Of a stretch of 64,000 bases of DNA, positions 49,888 to 61,350 are shown piece after piece. A program made the position numbers and the translations under genes. Within the stretch, counting starts at the first letter, position 1, and each line of letters starts with the position of its first letter. Location of the stretch: contig JAFEUB010001189.1 of assembly GCA_024529925.1 (NCBI GenBank), positions 419,001-483,000 of the forward strand. Direction: 5' to 3'. Below the pieces are notes generated by a model. It was given only the letters and a program-made list of their open reading frames with translations. It made no database searches and was not told the DNA's origin. The DNA is from Ophthalmolycus amberensis. Lineage: Eukaryota; Chordata; Actinopteri; Perciformes; Zoarcidae.

Positions 49888-52800
49888 ATTTTTGCGTGCG
49901 GACTAAACCTCTGATGCTGCAGTGTGTATGTGTTACTGTCACACATCAGCAACATGTCAACATACAGAATGTGGTTACATTTTTTCCCTGAAGCACTGCA
50001 GCTTTGTCTCTTGAGAGGCCATTCTTTGATGTGATGTAATATATAGAGGCAGTGGGGGAGCAACAACAAATTGAACACTGACTGATATTTTTTGATGCAT
50101 TGTATTCCACCAGTCATTTTTGTCCTGATACTAAATCCTAATCCCACAGAAATTGTGTCGGGATTATACACAAAAGGCGCATTTTGGATATGGATTTGCA
50201 TGGATGGATTAGTAAAGCCTTGTAATGGAGGCTCGTGTTTGTAGAGAAACCTCCATCCTCTTGTTGTGGCACATTAAAATGATGCTGCGCTCCACTTCAT
50301 GTTAACACACACTACTCATCTCCCACCCTGGGAGCACAGATAATTTCTCATTGCTGTGGAAGTTGTGAATTCGTACACATATCAGCGAGAAACAGATGCT
50401 TTGCAAGGACGGCTTCACATGTCCACAAGCCACTGAAAACTGCAGACACCCAAATGATGTATGTGCATTTGCAGCTTAGGGCTTTTAAGACAGTGATACA
50501 GAGGATTGGGAGTGCTTTGAACCCCCTGAGGATGATGTTGCCTTACACTCTCACCCAGCCCACATCTTCCCCTTAAATACCAACTGACGCTCAGGAAACG
50601 GACAATTGCAAATAAAACGAAACCATTCAGACCTTCATCACGCTCTTCAATCACATTCGTTGTACAAAAACAAGCAAATCATAGTCCTCTGGCAATCGTG
50701 TGTTATGTATTTACAGTCACATTTGCTTATCTAACAGGAGCCATATCTCGTGTCAGGTTTAGACATTTTAGGGAATACCCTGAGACCTTCACTCTGCCTC
50801 CTAACCCTCAGATCTTGGGGGATGTCATATCTCTCCTTAGAGGATTGGACCTACCAAAAGTTTGCCTCGTTCTCTTTATCTCTCCATTTTGTGTACAAAA
50901 CAGAGAACATTTGTGTGACTAAGTGCTGGAATAATGTGCGTGCGTCCTTGGCACAATCACAGCAGAGGATGGGAGCTTGGACTTTGTGAAATCACATCTG
51001 CGGCAAATAGACGGGCCGCCACGTTCAGACGGTACAAATTATACGACACAACAAACACACGTGTAATTGTAGGTGTCTTGTTGCTGAAGTCTGTGAATCA
51101 CCAGTTCTTTGCCACAGGTAACCTAAAACTATGGATCGCTTTCACGCTCAATGCGCTAATCCCATCCCCCAAACAGCAAATTACTTTAACACCAACCATC
51201 TTGTCTTGTTGTCAAGCGTAATATGAAACATATACAAAATGAAACGTATTACAGGTTTATAAGCGTTGACATTCAATGTATCCGTGGTTTGCAGAAACAT
51301 ACAATCGCAACTCTTTTTTCTGGCAACTGGGTTGCATTTGTGCAACCGAGTATGTGTAAAGACATAGCAACAGCAACTAAGGGGGCTAGTGGGAGGCGGC
51401 TTATTGAACAGCAGTACATGTTTTGTTACCATTATAGCATATAAACCCCATTGAATTGATTTGAATATCAGCACTCATTTTGGCTGTTGATTTGGTGGCC
51501 AGATTGCCAGCCAGAAATATCTTTTCATGTTTGCTTCTTGCTCCCCAAAGCTACTAACACTCATGGACCATAAGAGATAATAATTCTCGTGGTGCATTAT
51601 GTGCATGGAACTGACATTGTGAGATGGAAGCCAGCCGATCGGCTCTTCAAAGACTCGCAGCAGGAAAATGGCAAAGTGCTACGATGGCAACTAATCTACC
51701 CTCAGGACATGTTCAGAGGGCTGTGCTGGTGGCTCTTATATAGCGTTGTCATTGTGATAAGGCAATATGTTGTGTGTGTGCCTGTGTGTCATGCTTGTGT
51801 GTTTTTAAAATGTGTAACACTTTATATAAATGAACTGGCTCTCAGATACCGACTTGCATTTGCGTGTTGATGTCCCACATGCAAGACTCAGAGTTGGAAA
51901 TCAGTGCCAGAGATGCAAATTAGTGGAGCAGCAGGTGGAGAGTGGCATTCATCAATGTTTGATGGGCTTCTTTCTTTCTTTAGTGGCAGTCTGGCTAACT
52001 CACAACGGCACGAAGAGATGAGCGAGAGGCAAGCAAGCACAGAGCCAAGCCACAGCGCGGAGGGTCATTATCGTGTCACATTTTGTCTAAAATTTAAAAA
52101 AAGACCTTGAAAGAATAACTGCTTCCTCGTCTCCGTGGGAGCTCTTCAGTCGCTCTCTATGAGTGGCAGCCCTTTCTTCACTGTCTGTAATTCAATTGGA
52201 TATATTTGGGCAAAATGTGCCGGCTTGGAGTGCTCGGGATTATTTTTATTACATCAGTGTCCCACCCTCTGCTTCTCAAAGAATGACATCACACACAATA
52301 CTCGCTGACATTTTGACACTTGTTGCAGAAAAGCCTTGTTGCCTTTGGAGCAGGTTTACTCACTAATCCAATTGTAAAGTTTTTGATTTGTTGGTATAAA
52401 AAAAACAACAACTTGAATCTGGTAATGCTGCTGTCATATTAAGCTTATTTGGATGTCAAAGTTCTGGCAGTTGAACACAGCATTAATTATCAGTACTTCA
52501 TTAGCAAAGAGTTGTCAGAGTTGCTCATGTTTTACATACTGGAAATGGCTTTCTAAATTGATCAATACAGTATCGGTGCAATGCATAATCACAAAGCAAG
52601 GTTCCTTTTAACAGGAGTCTTGAGATCAAAGATGAATGTTTCTGAGGCCCTCTTATGTCGTGTATCTGGATTATGTTTACATCCAGTTTAGAGGGACAGC
52701 TGTTCACAACTGGCATCATAAAAATGTCGTATGTATTTGGAAAATAGGGATATTGCACAATATTGTGTCATATGCAACTTTCTAAAAATACTTTTAAAAT

Positions 52801-53059
52801 TTGGAGTTGAATTTAGTTTTCTTGCTGTCATCTGAAAACTCAAATGTGGAAACAGAGACAAGCAGACAACCAGGCGGTCACCCGTGTCTGAAAAGTGAAG
52901 CCAATGACGAAGTGCCAGAAAAAGTAGGATTGTATAAGTCTATGAGAAAATGAAGCTACCTCTCACTTGATGTATTCCGTCAGTAAACATTGTCAATCAT
53001 GAGTTCTGATTCACATCGCTTTTATCCAATTCAATTGTCAAATTTAGCACATTGAGTTA

Positions 53060-53235
53060 TGGTTATGGTTTTGTGAGATCACAGTGACCTTTGACCACCA
53101 AATTCTAATCAAGTAGACATTTGTGGCAAATCAAAAAGCTCCTGAGGTATCGCGACCACAAAATGGTAAATCCGAATACTCATTACCTCTGGCCAGGGGT
53201 TTCGCCGGAATTGGAGGCATACACATAAATTAAGA
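53060..53235. repeat. Dispersed fish repeat fragment
   Basis: Contains CACAGTGACCTTTGACCACC, AAGTAGACATTTGTGGCAAA and GAGGTATCGCGACCACA, an ordered set of phrases that recurs in many fish genomes. The passage ends near GGAGGCATACACATAAA. It is diverged and has no reading frame, so class is not assigned. Confidence 0.5.
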
Positions 53236-53925
53236 GGCAAACAGGGAGACAGACAGATGATGTTTTTTTATTTGTGGAAATATCAACTTCCTGACTGCGA
53301 CATCAACGAAAGATGACCTGATTGCCAAACAGACTACAGCATTATAGACATTAAATGCAATGGGGACTGCTGAGAGTGCATTCATCCCCTTCCGGCTGTC
53401 ATCCCTCAGACTAAAGTTATTAGCTATTTAGCAGACGTTACACTGCCTCGTTAGCCAATGATCTGCCACACACACACACAAAACTCTGCTGCTGTGTCAG
53501 CACAGATGTCCGGCCAAAGCCAGGCCAAAGTAATGTACTGCGCATAACACAACAATGTGCATGAAATGAGAACACACCTCCACTGTGAAAAAATACGGAG
53601 CTAATTATATGAAATGGCATTGTTTGCCTTCGCGCTCAGGAAAAAAAAAACGGAAAAGTTCACCGTCTGTTTTTTGCTTATCTTATAACAATCACCTCTC
53701 AAGTGCATGACCTTTTCTGAGAGCAGGGATCAATACAGCTTGCCATGATGCGGCAAACAAACCACTGTTTACTTTACCTTTGCGTATCGTTCACTCATTT
53801 AAAAAGGTCAACAGACTCTTTTATACTGCCCTTTCGTTTTTGGATTGATCTGAAGGTTGCTGCAAAACGGACTGTACACGCTCCTGCAATCCATCTTTTC
53901 CCCATGTCATTTCATATATTCTATG

Positions 53926-53949
53926 AGTGTGTGTGTGTGTGTGTGTGTG
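53926..53949 (+). repeat. (GT)n microsatellite
   Basis: Twelve GT units in otherwise unique intergenic sequence. Confidence 0.92.
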
Positions 53950-54799
53950 GATGAGAGCGTTTGTACAGCGCATGTGTGCTCAGGCTTCTGGTACAGTTCA
54001 TGTATTGTAACACTCTTCAAAGACTTCGGTCCAAACAGTGTTTTATCATCAAGCAGGTTCAGCTCCCCTTTGAAGGTCTAACGAACGTTTCTTGCAGCCC
54101 GGGCCCTCTTTGGGTTTGTGTGCAAAACATTACAGAGGCAGTTGTGGGGGAAGTGGCAACAGAGGCGGCTATTGAAGTTTGGGAAGAACGAAGGCTGAGG
54201 ATTAGGGTGTTCAAACATCGCTGTCCTGTGCAAGCCTTGATATGACTGCACCTGGGAACAGGCTGTTCTGTGCAGTGCCAGTTTCCCAGAGTCCAACAGC
54301 AACGAAAGGGACTGAAAGGAGTTCGAGAAACGACCACGAGCCCTGAAATGCAAAGTCTTGTGGACACATGTGTAAAGATGAGACCCCTTTACCACAAAAT
54401 CGCTTATGCACCAATCATGACATAGATCCGTCTTACTATGTATGTCAAGGTAAGCTTCTGTAAAAAAAACTGGCGGTAACAATGCAAGCTTATATAAACC
54501 ATCCGCCACCTGGACCTCTGAAATAGAGCGGTAAAAAGTAAAGCTGCAGTGTCAAACTGCGACCATTTTTTTTTTTTTTAAGTGGACAGCTTGCCGTGTA
54601 ATCCCGCTGGGATTGAAAACTGTCATTCTCTCATTTTTCTTTCCGGGGGACATTAAGATATTGTGCTCATTTCATGAAATTGCCAGAGACCAGTCTGGTC
54701 TTCTTGTGTGATGTCACATGGCTGATGCAAAAAGACGGATGCCAGGAAGAGGTCAGCAAGTTGAAACTGGATCATTGTTGGGACTGTTTAACATGGATG

Positions 54800-55250
54800 T
54801 GTAAGTACTCATTGCATTTACTTTGTCTGAAAAAGTAATCCCATGACTTTAATTGCTCAACAGAAAAAGGTAATTAGTTACTTTCATTACGCTGCACAGC
54901 TCCGTCAATGGTGCCTTTAAATAGCTGCAAAGCCGCCACACTCGCACACCACATCTTGATCTTACAGTCACACAAGTAGAACACAAGTTGGTGTTTTTTT
55001 GTTGACCGCCACAAATAAAATTATCTTTGGTATCACTTTTTCAAACTGGCACTCTATGACGTAACGTTAGTTCTTCATGGCTCGCTCCTCCAACTTATTG
55101 GATGTTGTCGGTTTGCTTGAACAAAGTATATCTGGGGAATTTAATTCGTGGATTCAGGAAATGAAGGGAAATGTATTGTAAAAAGCCAATTCCAAGTCAT
55201 GTGACTCACATTACTTTACCAATTCCTAAGTAATGCATTACTGTTCAGCA
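54800..55250. repeat. Probable dispersed repeat with AAAAGTAAT/ATTACTTT ends
   Basis: The left part (GAAAAAGTAATCCCATGACT, GGTAATTAGTTACTTTCATT) and the right part (ACATTACTTTACCAATTCC, TAAGTAATGCATTACTG) are related in inverted sense, suggesting a non-autonomous DNA transposon of about 450 bp. Homology of the two ends is imperfect and boundaries are approximate. Confidence 0.38.
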
Positions 55251-58200
55251 CTGGAATAGATGCAGTGATTGGCAGAGGAGGTAAATCAGATACACGAGAG
55301 TTCAAAGGCCTCCCTGATCTGAATAACTGCATCGCATCCATCATATAAGAGATGAATTGTGAATTTCTAAATGAAAAGCCTTGCAAGATATTGTATATTA
55401 TTACATAGGGTACCCCACTGTGATCTTGCAGTGAGAATGTTGTAATATGGAATAGATTATGGAACAAGAAGAGAGAGAGAAAAATCTCCATGGTGTATAT
55501 TCAGATCACTTTTCATAATAATAGTAATGAAAAAGACAAAAATATACTTTTATAATTAATAAACTTTATATGAATTCCTCCTCTCATCTCTCCACAATGT
55601 ATAAAGTGAGGATAGCAAACTGTAAAGTTCATCTGACACATGAAAATTGATTCTTCTCCTGTTTTAGTTATTTTGACACTTAAAGTGTCATGCATGCAGT
55701 AGGTTATTAAAAGTGTTACATGTTATTACTTTGACACAAGCAACACACACTCCCACTTGTTTTGGTGTGTGGGAAATTGAAAAAAGTTTTAAGGTTCCTG
55801 GTAAAACTTTTTTGCAAGGAAATGTCAAACCATTTGCACTTCCTCATCAGAATAGAAGTCTTGGAGCTACATAAATGAAAAATGTCCTCTGAGATAGCGC
55901 AAAATTCAATATTTTCATAAGGGATCCAGATATTAATATATTATGATCAGGGAGGATACCAACTGGGATGGAAAATAATAAGGGAACATAAGTACAATTG
56001 ACAGACTGTGAATAATCCGGAAAGTTTTCATCTACTATTTTAAGCTTGCAGCATATTTCAGGTGAATAAAAGCAAGAGGGGGACACATTTCTATACCATC
56101 TATGTACCGTGTTCCAGGCTAGAGTAAGAAAAAGCATAGTCTGTCCATTTTCTACCGAGAAGAGTTCCCTTATGGAGGGGATTCGTCAAAGTTTCCTTTC
56201 GAGATTTTATGATTTATGTTCTCGCACAAAACAAATACAAAACGCACAGTATTCCACTATGCGCTGATCGGAATACACAAACACACAAGCTAACTCAGCA
56301 GACTGAGTGTTCCCACGAGAGTCAATAAGCCTGCGTGTTTAGTCTCTGAGCATAATTGATGAAAGGCTGTTGTACTTGCGGATCCAACAGTTTGATACCG
56401 TTCTTTGTAATTCTACCTTTATCAAAAATGCTGCTACAGCCGACTCCCTGCAGATAAAAGGCCGCTTCGTATTTCTGTCAATGTCATTTCTTCCCTCCCT
56501 TTCTTGCTTGGCAGGAAATAACAAGGGGAATATTCTCTCTCTCGTCTCATTTTGCTGGTATGCTCCCTGCTCTACACCGACAGGAAAATGCCAATAGGAG
56601 AATATTGAGCCAGATAACAGGCTGTGACAGTGTTGCTTTAGTGAGGCGTCAGTGACATTACAGAGGATTGCTCCTGAAAGTGGAAAATCCAATCAGGCTG
56701 TGGCTCTCCGTGGAGCTAAAGGCCCACAGGCTACAGAGTGAGTCATTCAAATTCTTTGATCAGGCCGAGTTATCTCCCAACGCCCCTGGGATTGAAGACA
56801 AACTGAGGAAATCCGGACCTTAAGGAGGGAGACAAGAAGTCGTCTTTACACCGGGGTCATGTGGTGCGAGTGTAATGTAGCGCAGCACTGAATCATTTAA
56901 GTTATACGTCATTAAAGTGTCCGAATGAACAAATGGCCTTCATTTCATTCACATGGTCATTAGTCCACGATATGCGCTCAGCTAAAAAATATTAAGACTC
57001 CTAAAATAATGTGTGCAGCGTGGAAATCTGTATCTTTTTGTGAAAAGCATGAAAATCATCAGCATAGAAGTTAAAATATTGATAAAGACTAATATGAAAT
57101 CATGAAAATTGCAGTGCCTTTGCAAAGTTAGTGAAACTGTAGTGAATATTTAATTCTTTCATTTCATCACAGGCTGACAATACATGGCCAACTGGGCGCC
57201 AGTGACTGGAGCGCTTTCGGACATACTGGAGAATCAAAAATACATCGGATAAGTATTTCACAGAACTGTAGGGGTGACCAGGGATGTTATTATCATCATC
57301 ATTCATTTAGTTCCACCCTGAAATTGCCCTTGGCTAGTGACACATGCAGTCCAATCTTCAGCCTTTTAAAATCTCTGGCATGTTTATGCCCTTAGTCTTT
57401 TTTCATTGTGTGAACGGCCGGGGCTTATGTTCAAGGGTCCTGAACACATGACCAAGGCTTGTGGGTTCATGGTAAGACACAACAAATTGCATATATACCG
57501 TATTTTTAGAATTCATTCATTTCACAGCTGGATGCTCATGTTGTGAGTCACAAGAGGACGGCAACGCTTCCGTGTTGACGTCTGGACATTATGCTCGGCC
57601 ATATGTTATTGTTCTTTTATGTAGGTTCCTTCTAAAAAGATATTAAAAAAAACATATTGAAATGCTAGACATAGTGTGCTTCAGAGACTATTTTTGAAGG
57701 CGTTGTAATAAAATGTATTTATTAAAATCAGGAACAGACAGCGGTCGGGTATAGCGAAATGTTTTTCGAACTCCACACCATTCTATCTTCACAAAGCTCC
57801 ATCTGGAGCCTCAAAAGGCTTTATACATTTGTATTCTACTCCCCAAGACATGTAAACAGACTTTGATGAGTAAAATCAGTGGAGTTGCCCTTTTAAGATT
57901 CCAGTCCTGGTTGATTTGGTGATCCCCGTGGTTACCTGTGATGACAGCAAGTGAGGTTTCATACCACAGCAAACACTTGTTGTGCAGCTTTGTCGTACAT
58001 ACAACAGGAGAGCAACTGGTGTATCCGTTCATAATGCAGCCAAAGCAACTCAAGTTGATTAATGAAGATGTCAGTCAATAATCCGCCTTTTACCATCATG
58101 ACGATATTTAAAATTGTTCACTGTCAAATACGTTGTGTTTCATAATAACCAACCACTTGTTTTGCCAACTGAACACTTTTAAAATGAATTAGCATCAGTG

Positions 58201-58370
58201 GGAAATGTTTGGCTTCCATTAGCAGTATATTGTATTGGTGATAAAAAAGTACGCAGCACCAATCGATGAGATGAATATACAATTCCCTGTAAGTCCCTTG
58301 TTATTAGAAAGGTAATTTGAATCCAGCACAGGAACGGTGGACTCCGCCACTAAAAACAAAAAAAGAATAT

Positions 58371-58909
58371 TGTTGGGAAAAATCGAAATGACTAATTAGT
58401 ATGCGTTTAAATGATTAAAGAATGTTATACATTTAACAGAAGCTCATCTCCTCTGTAGTGTTTAAGGCCTGTGTCCTTGTGCGAACTTTCACTGACACTA
58501 GGTCTTCAGCAAATGTTGAATCTATTAAGAAGCAGTTGATTGCCGAAAGAACACTTCAGCTGTTTGTCCTGAATAAGAATGATAACAAACGTGTAGAAAG
58601 CGTCAATACTTACGCAGGGCTGATTTGCGATCATGATTTACGAGAAAGTGACCTTTGTACTAGAACAAATAGTTAAAGTGTCCAGATACGTAGACGCCTG
58701 TGTGAAACGCGAAATGTGTGTGTGTGTGTTACCCTGTGCCAGCCCACTGCATGTTGTTTACTGAGTATAAATACCGGACTCGGAGACAGATCTTAGAGCG
58801 GTCTTGATGTACATTCTGTATGTGAATCAACCCCGTCTCCTTCTTTACAAAGAATAAATGTCCATTGATGAATGATTTTTACACCAGTCTCGAGTGAATT
58901 TTTCCAACA
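58371..58909 (+). mobile_element. Solo LTR of an LTR retrotransposon with 5-bp target-site duplication
   Basis: The element starts TGTTGGGAAAAAT and ends ATTTTTCCAACA, giving the TG...CA ends and short terminal inverted repeats expected of an LTR. The five bases AATAT flank it on both sides (58366-58370 and 58910-58914), a target duplication typical of integrase-based insertion. Inside are a TATA box (TATAAATA, 58766-58773) and a poly(A) signal (AATAAA, 58853-58858) about 80 bases further on, in the right order for U3-R-U5 on the plus strand. No internal coding region adjoins it, so it looks like the product of LTR-LTR recombination. The 72-codon open frame inside it is not considered a gene. 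Confidence 0.82.
58766..58773 (+). promoter_or_regulatory. TATA box inside the solo LTR
   Basis: TATAAATA preceded by GAG and followed by a GC-richer stretch (CCGGACTCGGAGACAG), placed about 85 bases before the AATAAA of the same LTR. It would drive transcription rightward, away from fat1. Confidence 0.55.
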
Positions 58910-61140
58910 AATATAAAGAGAGGTAATTACAGAGCGTAAATACATTCAATGGCTAAAGAAAATGGCATAGTTTGATTTAATGAGGATGTTAAGGATATTC
59001 ATTTACACAACACATTTTAAACCTGTCCTTTCGACATCATATCACAGAAAACACTGGAAAAGCTTTGATTTCTTAGTGTTAATGTGCAACAAATGTAAGA
59101 AATGTCCTAGACGGCCTTTCCATTGGCCTCTATCCATTTATCTGTCAGATGGCCCTTCTTATTAGAAATAATAGTAACCTATAAAAGGTGGGTGCATCTG
59201 CTGTTCTGTCAGTAAAATACTGCAGTTGCCCACTGGCCACTAAACGAGCAATGCTACATCTTGCTGTGGTTTACACCAGTAACATGCTTTTTTTATCTTT
59301 AAAACTGGATTTCCTTGTCAATGTCTATCAGCCAAATGGTGTCGGAGCTTTATCTACAGAGTGAAAAAAAATCGAACAATTAGAGTCTCCAATTCAACCA
59401 TATCAGCGATAACAATCTGAAATTACAACTTTCTATTTACACCGGGACAAGAACAAACGGTGCCGTTTGCTCGGAGGAGAAAATTGCCACCGCACAATTA
59501 TATTGTCGCCAACAACTCATATATTTTCCATGTATTGACCGCATTCTGTGGACAAAAGGAACACACTTCCTTTTGTTCCTCCAACATATTCATTCTTAAG
59601 CTGGTGCTCCCACTATAAATCTTTGTCAGGCTTTTATTTTCTATTGATTGCTGAAGTTGTGAAGTGGCATATTGGTGCAGGGAGCTTTCTACCAACGGAA
59701 GGAGACGAATGTACTGAATTGATTTTGTAAATTAGATTTAGGCATTTATCTTTCAAGGCCATAGTTTAATAGATGCACTTCTCAGTGACTTCCGATGTTG
59801 TCACCTTTATCAGCTGTGGTGGTCTTAAACTGGCCAACTCGTGTTTTGAAACACTTACTAATGGAGGAAATATATTTGTATTAGTCGGCTGTTCAGGTAC
59901 AGTCAGTTTATCAGAGCTTGTTAATTAAAAAAACAGCTGTCTGCTGCTGCTGGAAATTGGTTTGATGAGAACAATGTGACCCGAACATACTGTAAACGCA
60001 ACGCAATGAGCTAAAAAAAGCTCTATTAAGCTGCACAACTGATATTCATCACTGGGTTCATCACTATGAGCGATCCCTTTCATTTTGCAAATAGTCATAT
60101 GAGACAATGTTAATATCAAATATTTTGATTCATTGAGCTATAAATGATGAGAAAAACAGCTCATGTCATTTGCTCATTCGGGGGGTCCCTGGTGGTTATT
60201 GCACTGGAAGCGGTCACACTGTTCGCTAATGCCTCAGCAGCCATGTTTAGCGATGAAAGATGTGTTAGAATTGCCCTTTTTGCTGTCATTGCATTTAGTT
60301 CATTAAGCTTCCACTACAGCTAAATGGAAATGCCCTTCAGTTGGAGGCAGCAGACCACCCAATCTGGCCCCTCTGGTGAATTTATGACAGCTCCCCCACC
60401 CCCAAACTTCCGAGCAGTTGTACCCCGAGGTGACAGGCACGTCACCATTATTTACCCTCTACCAGCGGAATCCGCAACTGGCTCAAAGGTCAGCAGGCTG
60501 TGTCTGTCTGCGCCTCAGCCACCAGACGCTCGCTCTTTTCTCAGCCCGCCTGAGCCCCACGGACACTCCGGGGAAATCTGATACCCCCACAGCTGCAGCT
60601 AACCACAACTACAGATTCTGTGCAGTCCCATGGCACATTCGTGGCAATGACAGATAGACCTAATTCATTAACAGTTCATTCTAATGTGATCTCTGATCTC
60701 TGATCTATGGATCCCTTGATCCGCTGCTTTAATCTATCCTATGGAGAATAAAGTGGCATCAACTCACTGGGCTTGTTAGTTTACATTAATAACAGCTGAA
60801 CCATTAGCAAACATAATAGTATGCGCCATAGATCGAAAAAAGGCACTGCTTGTCCAACAGCGTGTTGTAAGTCAAATAAAAGCATAAAATGTGACTCTGG
60901 TGGTGTTTTATGTGCCATTAATTGACGGCTTGCTATGCCCCTCCCAAGAACAGTAATTGTCCAATCATAGCTCAGCACCTGTCACTAGGCATGGCCGACC
61001 TGTCAAGCCTTTGATGTCTACACATGTGCGTGGAACTGTGGTCGTAAACATACTCTGTATATACAGATTTAAGAGGGTCGTGTCATCTCGTTAATCAAAA
61101 TCACAGAAGTAAGGAAGCGATTTAACACTATTTGTTCTGC

Positions 61141-61350
61141 TTTAAAAGGGACAGTTTACCCCTAAATCAAAAATACATATTTTTCCTTTTAGTTGTAGTG
61201 CTATTCATCAATCAAGATTGTTTTTAGTGTCAGTTACCTAGTTTTGGAGGTATTGGCGGTAGTGATATACCTTCTGATTGATTTACGATAAGTAGCTAGC
61301 TGCAGCTGCCAAAATCAGCAGACGACAGTTGCCAGTTAGTAATGGGAGAA
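61141..61350. repeat. Dispersed fish repeat fragment
   Basis: Opens with AAAAGGGACAGTTTACCCCT and AAATCAAAAATACATATTTT, followed by GTAGTGCTATTCATCAATC and TTTTGGAGGTATTGGCGGTA. This ordered series recurs in fish genomes as a non-coding element. The right boundary is approximate and no family name is assigned. Confidence 0.5.

Noticed and set aside
58458..58676. 72-residue open frame
   Set aside because: It lies wholly inside the solo LTR and shows no domain.
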